A stretch of 64,000 nucleotides of DNA from Corallium rubrum (Eukaryota > Cnidaria > Anthozoa > Scleralcyonacea > Coralliidae): positions 270,001 to 334,000 of the forward strand of contig CAXIUP010000126.1 of NCBI GenBank assembly GCA_964035015.1, read 5' to 3'. The notes under the pieces were generated by a model. The model was not told where the DNA came from. It was given only the letters and a program-made list of their open reading frames with translations, and ran no database searches. The translations under genes and the position numbers were made by a program. Shown piece by piece: positions 11,201 through 21,084 of the stretch; position 1 is the first letter of the stretch, and every line of letters begins with the position of its first letter.

Positions 11201-13170
11201 CCATGTATAGAGTCTATTTGTTAAATAAATCATAATGATTTAAACGCACTGGTAATAACAAACTGTAATATTGCAATTGTACTTTGTCCCTCAGTGTGTA
11301 TTAAGGTAGAAAACCAAACATTAATCATTGATTAACATTGGTTAACCTCTTAATGTAGGTCTCTCTTTTTTCTAAACATAGATTTTAATTTTTGTAAATT
11401 TAAAATATTGATTGCACCAACCTTAATATTAATTTACAGAAATAATTTCCCCTACTTTTAGTTATCATGCACTCCCCTTGCAATGAGCCACCAGAAACAG
11501 CCAACCACGGATGGAGCTGCTGTTACTGTCATAACGGATGACGAGACAACAAAATTGGAGTTTATACGCGAAGCAAAACGATTATTGGGAATGAAAGGAC
11601 CAGTAAAACTTTACAGTTTTCGCCGTGGATCAAAATGGGCTGGTGTGCCCGATGGGGATCACTCCATGGTTCAACTCACCCAAATTTTATCAACCGAGTG
11701 CTATGGACTATTAAAAGTGACGGAGTCCGAATCGCGCAGCAGTGTCACTATGGTAATTTAAAATACGGTCTAGCTTTGTTGGAACATTTATTTGAATGTA
11801 TTAACGTGTTCAAATGTTTGTTATTTTGCAGGTGGGTGAAAACGATGCGGAAGAGAACTCAAGCAACTTTGTTATTTCTTCAATGCAAGGAGAAATGTCG
11901 TCTTTGCCTCGTAAGCAGCGCACATTTTTTACGAATGATTGACTGCCTATGTTTATTCACTTCAAATGACTTAATTACGTAAAATTAACAATACTTGATA
12001 GAACATGTATCCTTGAATATGTATCCTTGGTGGAAGTATTTTTAAAGCAAAAGAAGAAACTAAATTACACCTGAATGTAGCAAATTCAAAATATATGCGT
12101 AAATCTCCGGACTGTAAAGAAATGCTCAATGAACACTGCAATAAGTTCTGATATACATGCGGGGTTGAGGTTTAGCTACTTGTTATATATAGGAAGTCAA
12201 AGGCGTTTAACATTCGGTCTAGCCGGATGGCTTTTTGTTCTATTCTTGTAATAACCTTTGTTGTCTGTGAACGACCTAGAGATACACAAAATATTAGAGG
12301 CTGGTTTTTTATTGGATTAATTACTAATTACTAATACCCTAGTAGGTTTTTACTTGGTAAAAGAACTTGGGACAGTACTGGCTAAATAACAAGTATACTA
12401 GTATGAAACAGTTATGCAATGTTTAAGGAAAGTAACGGGTTGGGAATACTTGACTGCTGGAATGAAACTATGAAAGCAACGAATAACGTTTTAAAATACA
12501 TGTGAAAAAAGTACTTTGTTAATACGAGGTATTTTTACTTTGTATTTACTGTCTTCTTCTTTAGAGTATTCTTCTCTTGAACAAGTCGTAAAAAGTATGA
12601 GTGTTCGGTTAGTAATTATTGGATAAGATATACTTATTCTGATTTCTATGTGTAGTTGAAATTACCAATGTTGATTATACCTTTTTTAATTTTAGCTCAT
12701 CAACTCATAAACAAAACTTCGACGGTAAATATAGTAATTGTAATTATGAGAAATGAACAAATTGATATCTTCGAACATTTTTGGAGAAATGAGTTGCAAT
12801 GCATATATAATAGTGTTTTATTGTGTTGTTGTTGCTTTTTGTAGAGGCATTTCCCATTGCACGGAAGCAGAGGGAGAGCGTTTTAGTGCCTAAGCAGAAA
12901 CATTTCAGACGCAAGGTCAGCTCAACTTTTCCTAGTTTTTGTATTTCCAACTGATATTGTCACAACAATTTAAAAAAAGTTGCATTTTATAATGCTATAA
13001 CTCAGCATATATCATTTTGATCTTAGGGAGATTATCGAAGTACCAAAATAATTGAAAAGTCAGCAATTCAAGAGGGTAGTTAATTATGTTGTTGTTATTG
13101 TCGTATTGAATTGGACAAACACGTATATAACAATGTATCATATAGATAAAAACAAAATTGTAATTTTTTT

Positions 13171-13260
13171 TAGTTCGGGACTACGTACTTATTTTACCTC
13201 TAACGTCATAATTACGTTTTGATGACGTCAGAGATAAATAAGTTCATAACCCCGAACTCA
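13171..13260. repeat. Foldback element
   Basis: Arms AGTTCGGGACTACGTACTTA and the inverse TAAGTTCATAACCCCGAACT enclose TCTAACGTCAT...ATGACGTCAGA. A short inverted repeat in an intron of alpha-kinase copy B. Confidence 0.7.
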
Positions 13261-13719
13261 AAAAACTACAAATTTTATTTTTACCTAAGATGCACTTTGT
13301 TTATTTCCGATTTAGTTTATAGTTTTCGAGTTTAAACACCCTTAAGTTTGACCATATATAGCAAATTCTTTATTCTTTACATTCCTTTACATTTCGCTGG
13401 AAATTTGATTTATAAAATCAGCCATAACTTTACTTATTTTATTGGATTTTTGTAGGGTTCTCGCTGGAGAATTTCCTTTTAATTGAAGAACATTTTTATA
13501 GTTTTTAAAATTTAAAAGTCAATTTAAAAACAAATCTAAATTTTGAACGTCACTAGTGACGTCACACTATCAATCACAAGCGTGAAATCACGACCGCAAA
13601 ATTTGATTTGCCTATGATCTTGCGTAGTTTCGTTTTATTCTGAATATTCTATATACCTTGGTGACCCAAGTGGGAGAAAAAAACACATTTCTGACCACCG
13701 TGAGGTTTGCACTAAAACG

Positions 13720-13850
13720 AACATGATCCAACATCGTCCCATATCATCCAACATTATGTAACTCAATGTTCAAACAGACCCAACATGTTGCATCCAACAT
13801 TGCTGGATGATGTTGGTTCAATATGTTGCACCCGTTTAAACAAGCCCTAA
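13720..13850. repeat. Dispersed repeat, CCAACATGTTGCA family, copy 1
   Basis: Repeated words such as CCAACATGTTGCATCCAACA and GTTGGATGATGTTG, plus a CGTTTAAACAAGCC end. A second copy with the same words lies at 36460-36890. Confidence 0.6.
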
Positions 13851-15200
13851 GCATGAACTGAAAAAAAAATTGTGAGTCAGCTACTCTCGTGCATTAGGTG
13901 CATTGTATAATAACATTTTGAATTTTTTAAATTTAGTTTTGCTGAGCAAATTGGACGACACTAAATTGGCAAATTTAGTACAGGGGGGAGAAACTTGCTT
14001 ACCAGCCAACCATGGAAAAGGTATATATCCAATTCACTAATAATTTATAATAATAATTCAAAAAAATGAATGTAAATCGGGTAGAAGTTCGTCCTGATTT
14101 ACATAACTTTCCATTCGATTTTCTCAGCTTAACCATGCAGCTTATATAATTAAAAAATTAGTTGTTTGCAATAATAATATTTGGTTAGTAATACACCATA
14201 TTTGCGTCTAGACTGTATAGACTTTAATACAATGCTCGCGTTCAGGTTGTCTTATAAATCCCATACAGGTTGACCGTTGATATTGTATATTTATACTAGT
14301 ATTTATAATTGTATAAACTGTCCGTGTTGAATTGCCTCTATACAGTAATATAGATAGAACCAAGTGAAAAAGTTTTACCACACTGCATTTCCCGTGAGAA
14401 GAAAGCAAAATTATTTCGGAAAATATTGAAACTAAAGTTGTGTTTTGAATAATTGTCTGGGCATCAAATACTAATACTAGTAAAGTGTTTCAGCTGTTTC
14501 TATGGCAACAGTGACGTTTCAAAATGACCAAAAACTAACATCGTTTTTTTTAGTATTAATACTTTTCTTAAACTTTGAGTAAGTAATAGACAGATTTAGA
14601 AAAATACGTAGATTCAATTATTTAAAAAAACTAAAAAATATCTTATTTTTTTGAGTAAAAAAAATTGAATTTACAGTTTTTATTTTAAAAAAATTAATAT
14701 GCTAATTAATTACTTAAGGTTTAAAAAATGTATTATTGGGAGAAAAATGGGGGTCAACAAACTTTTTTGCAACATAAATTTGATTAATTCTTTATTTGCA
14801 GCCAATCTTGAAACGTCGCTGTTGGCATAGCAACTGCAGAGATACTTTATCCATTAACAGTATTTGTTGTGCTGAGAGTTACTCCATATTTTACTTTAGA
14901 TTTTAGTTTTTGGTTTTTAGTTTTTGCTTTGTTTTCATTCGTTCTCAAAAATGCAAGGTAAAAAACAGTAGAAAGCCACTTTAGGTAGTTCAGCAGCTGT
15001 GTTTACATTTTTAAAACAAAATTTTTTTTGAATAGAAAATAACATTTTTTGCTCGTTAAAGTAACATTTTGTAGCAATCGAGGTACCAGGCGGGAATCGT
15101 AATCTTGTTATAAAAATTATTGCCCAGCAAATAATTCGTAACAAAGCCATAATAAAATCAAAAGTCGTAAGTAAGCATGATAAAAAAATTTTTAATGAAG

Positions 15201-15235
15201 AACTAACGTTTCGTCACTAACCAGCGACATCATCA
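15201..15235 (-). ncRNA. Hammerhead ribozyme motif in left PLE 2 arm
   Basis: Reverse-complement twin of the motif at 15649-15685, with the same CTGATGA and CGAAAC core and GTT cleavage triplet. It is an identical copy as far as can be seen. Confidence 0.62.
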
Positions 15236-15648
15236 GAGTGATAAATATTTACAAAAATGTCTCAGCTTTATACCTACGCAATTACAAAAATAGATGGGAT
15301 AGGAGAATAATAGATGAGGGAGACGTCAGAAGTGAAGAGTCACCCGCGAAGGTGAGAAGTCAGAATAACATTAAAGGAAAGGATCTAATATTAGCATTAA
15401 GTGATGGATTTATTTTTGATGGATTTATTTATTTTTTAATGTCCTTCTCCGAAAGTTTACTCATATCAAAAATAAATCCATCACTTAATGCTAATATTAG
15501 ATCCTTTCCTTTAATGTTATTCTGACTTCTCACCTTCGCGGGTGACTCTTCACTTCTGACGTCTCCCTCATCTATTATTCTCCTATCCCATCTATTTTTG
15601 TAATTGCGTAGGTATAAAGCTGAGACATTTTTGTAAATATTTATCACT

Positions 15649-15685
15649 CTGATGATGTCGCTGGTTAGTGACGAAACGTTAGTTC
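15649..15685 (+). ncRNA. Hammerhead ribozyme motif in right PLE 2 arm
   Basis: CTGATGA (15649-15655), stem II GTCGC/GTGAC with a loop, CGAAAC (15672-15677), then GTTA and a GTT triplet. Core residues are intact but stem I is weak, so activity as a monomer is uncertain. The inverted arm carries the same motif on the minus strand at 15201-15235. Confidence 0.65.
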
Positions 15686-16840
15686 TTCATTAAAAAATTT
15701 TTTATCATGCTTACTTACGACTTTTGATTTTATTATGGCTTTGTTACGAATTATTTGCTGGGCAATAATTTTTATAACAAAAGTAACATTTAATTTGTTT
15801 ATAATTATATTCTACGTATACCTCTGTTTTTTGGCATTTTTTATTTTTAACTTTTCTTTGTACTTGATGTTTTTACAAGAATTGTTCATATTTTATTTTT
15901 TTATTTTCCTAATTTAGAAGTATATCGCGTCTCTACATTTGTTATCAACAATTCTGACTTAGTTGGTAATTGGTCTGAAATCGGAACTTGCCATTTGTCG
16001 AAAGGTGCTGTCGTTGGCATTGGTGGGTTGAGAACATGTTACGATGCCAAATTGCGCATGCTAAGCGGTTGAGATGACGCGTTGATAGGTAAACCCTTAG
16101 TCATCAAAGAGTTCAAAGAAAACGTGTTGAAGGAAAGCGACAAAATTGCTGTTTATCTGTGCCAGAAGATAAAAGTTAACAAATATATGCTTGCGCTATA
16201 CAGCGAAAAAACAACAACAACACCAACACCAACATTTTTTGTCATGAACTATTATTATAGATTTCAGTTCAAGTCGTTCTGTTACTAATTTTTTATACCT
16301 CGTTTTGCAGGAAGTACAAACTCAATGCATAGCAGGAAAAATTTGTGAAATTTTTATTAAAGAACATGGACGCACACTATCGAGGACTTTCCCAGGTAAT
16401 TAATGTTGTATAAAGTTTTTAAGTTTTTTAAGTTTTGCATGGTGGTTATTTTATACAACTAAAATAACTTTGAAGACAACTTGGGTCCACAGCCCAGAAA
16501 AGAATATATTATTCTAATAAAAATTGTTTTACCAACAGTTTTTTTATTTTCTGATTGTTTCATTGCATTAGTGTTTTACCAACATTTCTTCTTGTTGGAG
16601 AATCAGGACTGAACGCGATGTGTGTTGAGCCAAAACTGTTTGGTCAGGTGTTCAAAAAGTTTATGAACAACACGGGTAAAGCAACGGAAGCCGGGGAAGG
16701 AGAAGAAATCGGGCTAAAATGTATTGTGTTTGCTCACTGGAGCTTGAAATTTTCCCGTGGTGCGTTGCTTCTTACTGACCTTCAAGGTGAGTATTATTGA
16801 ACTGTATAATTTACCTATTAAATGGTTTCTCCACTTTGTA

Positions 16841-17066
16841 GTATGTCACCAATCTCGTTCCCAGAGCCTACGTTCCTCACCCGGGAAACGAGAGACTCTG
16901 GGATAATCCGTTTCACATTGTTACTTCATTGGCTGATGAACATGATTACTCTTCTTCCGGGTAACAAGAATCCTGTGATGGCTTGAACGGATTATCCCAA
17001 AGCCTTTCGTTTCCCGCCCGCTGGGTAAGGGGAACGTGGGCTCTGGGAGCGAGATTGGTATGTCAC
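16841..17066. mobile_element. 208-base MITE with 9-base target duplication
   Basis: Element 16850-17057 starts CAATCTCGTTCCCAGAG and ends with its inverse CTCTGGGAGCGAGATTG. Arms of roughly 70 bases pair with a few mismatches. The 9-base word GTATGTCAC flanks it at 16841-16849 and 17058-17066. A 9-base duplication suggests mobilisation by a MULE- or Merlin-type transposase (inference). Located in the intron after kinase exon 16572-16786 of copy B. Confidence 0.88.
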
Positions 17067-17419
17067 GTAATAGTATAAATCAAACAGTGAATTAAGACTT
17101 GGCGAGCATTTTATTAACTTGAAACTTAGGTCGCATGCCTTAAAATTACTTCTTAAAATTCCCTTTTAGTATTCATATTTTAAATTCCAATATTTCAAAT
17201 ATTATTTTTACTCAAAGAAATGAAACAAAAACAATTAAAGTATTTTGTCCATTCCTTCCTGTCATCTTAAATTCCTTCACGTGTTTGGCTCAATTCAGCG
17301 TTTCTGATTATAACACAAAGTGAGTTTTGCTTCACGAAACGTTAGAGAGTGCTCAATACCATATAGATAGAGAAAAATATAAAGCATGAAGTAAAGTTAC
17401 TTTAAGGTAACTATATTTC

Positions 17420-17456
<37 letters not shown>

Positions 17457-17574
17457 TTTGTGCCGCCTGGTATATAAGTAAATGTTGTGTATTATTTACA
17501 GAAAATTTCGTTTGCAGATAGTTTATTTGAATCAACTTAATTTGAAAATGGATATTTAATTATCCTCAATATAG
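17067..17574. other. Intron of alpha-kinase copy B with TA microsatellite
   Basis: Holds a TA tract at about 17426-17452 flanked by an inverted repeat (AAAGCATGAAGTAAAGTTAC and its partner). Nothing else recognised. Confidence 0.5.
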
Positions 17575-19371
17575 GTAACAAAAAGTTTCTTACAGACATT
17601 GAAGTTGCCTGCTGTAATCAAAGGTACGAAATAATGTACGTAGAACTTGTTTCAATATTTTGTTTATTTAGTTGGTGTTATTTTAACTAGGCTTTTCTCA
17701 CTCGGAAATTATGGTCCTGGGGCATTTAGTACTTTCATAAAAAGGCACAAATGCAATAGATACTGCTTAGCGATGCAGTTAGGAGAACCAAAAGGTAAGA
17801 ATTGTTATACAGACCTATAAATAATTTTATTGTGCCAATACTTTCTGTTTATCTTCACTGTCACATATTTAAAATTCTGTACAGACATTGATGTAAACCC
17901 CCGGATTGTGCTGGATGCTCAAAACATGAGTGTTGAGGAGCTTGTGTACAACGTGAAGGTATAGGAAAGTTTCATTCAATAACTCAGTTGGGAATTATTT
18001 AGACGATTTTTTTTTAATTCTATAACTGATCGAATTAGTTCTAGCCTTTAGTGTCTAAAACAATAATACTAATACATGATGTAAAAGAAACGAGATACTA
18101 AAAATAAAAAAATAAAAACTACTGACAAATCTACTTTACGGCATTGAAATACATCGACCTTTACATGCATTTATTGTTTGCTGTGACTTTGTAAAGGATC
18201 GACTCATCAAAATAACAACAGGCCAACTACAAACAAAACGCCATGATGACTTCAGAGAAAAACATCGACGCAACCTCATGCCAAGACCTTCCAAGAGTTC
18301 TATGGTGAGCTGATATTTTTGTTACTGGTACATTATAAACGTGTTAGACTGGTAGCTACACAACTAATATACACTTCAGCTTTTAAAGCTGGTAACCAGA
18401 TGCAATGCAATAATTCAGTACATTTAAATATATTTAATAACACAATCTTTTATTTACCATAAACTTATGTAGAATGAAGAAATGATAAAAGAAATTAAAA
18501 AAGTCGTCGCAACAACAGAGAAAGATTTTATTGAGCTTGTCTTGCTACCCGAGGTATGTTTTGTCAAGTCAAAACTTGTTTCTTTGTAACTTACTGTACA
18601 TTAACTTGTTACCAATTTGTTCTATGCGTATATCAATATATTAAATATTCTTATTACCTGAAAAAATAATAAAAGAAAAGAAAGCCTGTATAGGTTTCTA
18701 GAAGACCCCTAGCCATATGATTTTCATATTATGTATTAATTTAATTGTGTATATATTTCACAGACGAAAATAAAAAAAGTTATCACCACTGTTCAAACAT
18801 TTTCCAAATAAGTTTCTGACGTTGAGTGTAACTTTAATTTTTACACAAGATTGTAAGAACTAATTTATAAATCAAAAGTATAAAGAACGTGCTTTAAGAT
18901 AAACAAAGAAATAGAAAACCAATCTTGCAAAGCATACATATAACCACGAGCTTAGCTCCGTCCAATCTAACGCAATTTTCACAGAAAATATGAGACCGGT
19001 GCAACTGTATAGAAACATTGCGTACACTCCTCTACGGGTACACTATCAAATAATCATCGACAATCATTTTGCTATACAGGTTTATGACACTCTGAGAAAA
19101 GCGTATCGCTACGTGATTGGACTGGATGATGAAAACATTTCTATTCCCAACAGCTCAAAAGAAATCCAGAACATCTCCGATGACGAGGTAACATTATGAA
19201 GCAAATAAACAATAACAAAACGCAAGTGTAAAAAACGTTGAGAATTTTGCATATGTGTGCAAGTTGGAACAGCTGGACAGGCAGACATGCAGCAATACTG
19301 TTATGTGCACACTAGACCTATTTGTGGCAGATGCAATTGTGATGTCTTTATAAGAGGGGTTTTTTTGACAG

Positions 19372-19629
19372 TCGAATAGATTCTCAGAGACGTCTAGCTT
19401 GAGACAAGCGAAAATTGGCAATATCACAAGAGAAACTGACAGACCCTAACGCTGGAACAACAGAAGATTCATTTGTTTCCACTCGTGTATCATCGATTGC
19501 CGATGAGATGAAGGGCGCAGTTGCGGAAATTATTGCTCCTATAAAACAACATCTGGTACAAGTGCACGAATTACTGCAACAACAACAACATCAACAACAA
19601 CAACTACTACTACTACTACTACTACTACT

Positions 19630-19669
<40 letters not shown>

Positions 19670-20236
19670 CTACAACTACAACTACAACTACAACTACAAC
19701 TACAACTACAACTACAACTACAACTACAACTACAACTACAACTACAACTACAACTACAACTACAACTACAACTACAACTACAACTACAACTACAACTACA
19801 ACTACAACTACAACTACAACTACAACTACAACTACAACTACAACTACAACTACAACTACAACTACAACTACAACTACAACTACAACTACAACTACAACTA
19901 CAACTACAACTACAACTACAACTACAACTACAACTACAACTACAACTACAACTACAACTACAACTACAACTACAACTACAACTACAACTACAACTACAAC
20001 TACAACTACAACTACAACTACAACTACAACTACAACTACAACTACAACTACAACTACAACTACAACCAGGACAGGAACAGAAGCAACAATTACAATTACA
20101 ATTACATATACAAAAACAACAACAGTAGCAGCAACAGCAGCAGCAACAGCAACGACATTTGCAACAGAAACAGCAACAACAACAATGACCAGGACAGGAA
20201 CAGAAGCAACAACAACTACAAGTACGCATACAGAAA

Positions 20237-20272
<36 letters not shown>

Positions 20273-20285
20273 GAACAACATTTGC

Positions 20286-20316
<31 letters not shown>

Positions 20317-21058
20317 GCAACAGCAACAGCAACAGCAACAACTACAACCACAACAACCGCACCAACAACAACAAATCCAACTTCAACTACAACAACTACA
20401 ACAGCAACAGCTGCAACAGAAACTGCAGCAACTACAGCAACAGCAAGAAGGACATCAACTGCACCAACAGCAAGAGCAAGTACAGCAGCAACACAAACGT
20501 CAAAACCCACTGTTGCAGAAGCAACAATTACAAAATCAGCAACAACAACAACAACCGCTAGGACGTCAACAATTGTTCATGCAACTGCAACAACAGCAGA
20601 GCCAACTTACTGCAGCCACTGCAACAGGAACAACCTTGGCAGCTGCAACAACAGCAGCGTCAACCACAACACATGCAGCAAATAGAACAGCCTTGGGAAC
20701 TGCAACTGTTTCTACAACAACAACAACACCAACAACAACAGCTGCAGCAACAGAACTGCGACAACAACAACTGCAACAGCAGCAGCAGCGACAACAACAA
20801 CAACAACGATAGCAGCAGCAGCAGCAGCAGGAACTGCACCAGCAACAACAACTATCGCTTTCTTTACAACAGCAAGAACTGCAACCTCAATTAGAGCGAC
20901 AGCAGCAACATGAACAGCTGTCAAACAACTTGAAACAACTACAAGAACAACAGGAAGTTGGCGAAAAATTTACAAAGCTTTTCTTATATAAACCCGGTAT
21001 AAGGGCCGGACATTTCGGCTTATTTAGCACGTCACAAATCTTTAATAAAAAGACAATT
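19372..21058 (+). CDS. Glutamine-rich C-terminal tail of alpha-kinase copy B (probable, interrupted)
   Basis: A good acceptor at 19371 opens in phase with exon 19080-19187. From about 19415 a neighbouring frame carries a normal-looking stretch (KLTDPNAGTTEDSFV, then IADEMKGAVAEIIAPIKQHL), suggesting a one-base shift near 19420. This runs into a CAA/CAG tract coding Gln and Leu, first as near-perfect CAACTA hexamers, then as degenerate CAA/CAG. After about 20830 complexity returns in the Gln frame (LERQQQHEQLSNNLKQLQ, then EKFTKLFLYKPG). TAG stops at about 20129 and 20812 sit where CAG codons are expected, fitting C-to-T changes. Gln-rich coiled-coil tails are common in signalling proteins. 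That it belongs to copy B rests on proximity, strand and phase only. Confidence 0.4.
19570..20830 (+). repeat. CAACTA hexamer microsatellite and CAA/CAG-rich tract
   Basis: From about 19664 to 20065 the plus strand is an almost perfect array of the hexamer CAACTA (about 65 units). It is preceded by short ACT and CAA runs and followed by about 750 bases of imperfect CAA/CAG. Because the unit is a multiple of three, every frame is open over long stretches (Gln-Leu, Asn-Tyr, Thr-Thr on this strand; Val-Val, Cys-Ser on the other). The long minus-strand frames here are therefore artefacts. Confidence 0.95.
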
Positions 21059-21084
21059 TTATCATGTTTTATTTATTTTTTTGT

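Larger units (their letters stand above)
11911..13936. other. Introns of alpha-kinase copy B
   Basis: Holds the small exon candidate 12565-12607, an unresolved exon-like frame at about 12845-12915 (AFPIARKQRESVLVPKQKH, donor GTCAGC), the foldback at 13171-13260 and part of a dispersed repeat near 13720-13850. The rest is AT-rich. Confidence 0.4.
15058..15791. mobile_element. Palindromic Penelope-like element 2 insertion with 12-base target duplication
   Basis: Two 316-base arms, 15105-15420 and 15465-15780, are inverted copies of the same PLE 3' end, separated by 44 bases that belong to the right-hand copy. Each arm encodes the last residues of a PLE protein (NPSLNANIRSFPLMLF, stop) and carries a hammerhead-like motif. 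The 12-base word AAAGTAACATTT occurs at 15058-15069 and 15780-15791, directly at both edges, as expected of a target-site duplication. The left copy extends 35 bases further (AGGCGGGAATCGTAAT end). The arrangement, a tandem-inverted 5'-truncated pair, is characteristic of PLEs. It sits in the intron before kinase exon 15918 of alpha-kinase copy B. Confidence 0.88.
11462..19187 (+). pseudogene. Alpha-kinase domain gene, copy B (paralogue of copy A, probably disrupted)
   Basis: Exons: 11462-11752 (N-terminal module, ATG at 11483, GPVKLYSFRRGSKW), 11832-11910, 12565-12607, 13937-14020 (linker exons, phases partly unresolved), 15918-16174 (N-lobe, VGIGGLRTCYDA then PLVIKEF), 16311-16395, 16572-16786 (FSRGALLLTDLQG), 17575-17623 (FLTDIEVACC), 17691-17794 (GNYGPGAFSTFIKRHKCN, the conserved alpha-kinase C-lobe with the zinc-binding H/C-x3-C pattern), 17885-17958, 18197-18304, 18473-18553 and 19080-19187. 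Disruptions: an in-frame TGA at 16070-16072; the splice donor used by copy A after LCQK reads AT instead of GT at 16169-16170 (a GT six bases on could rescue it in frame); and exon 16311-16395 is out of phase with the next by one base. Downstream the reading continues into a Q-rich tail. Family call is firm; whether it still makes a protein is doubtful. Confidence 0.72.

Noticed and set aside
19539-20510. Very long poly-Val and Cys-Ser frames on the minus strand
   Set aside because: Shadows of the CAACTA/CAA repeat; no start context or complexity.
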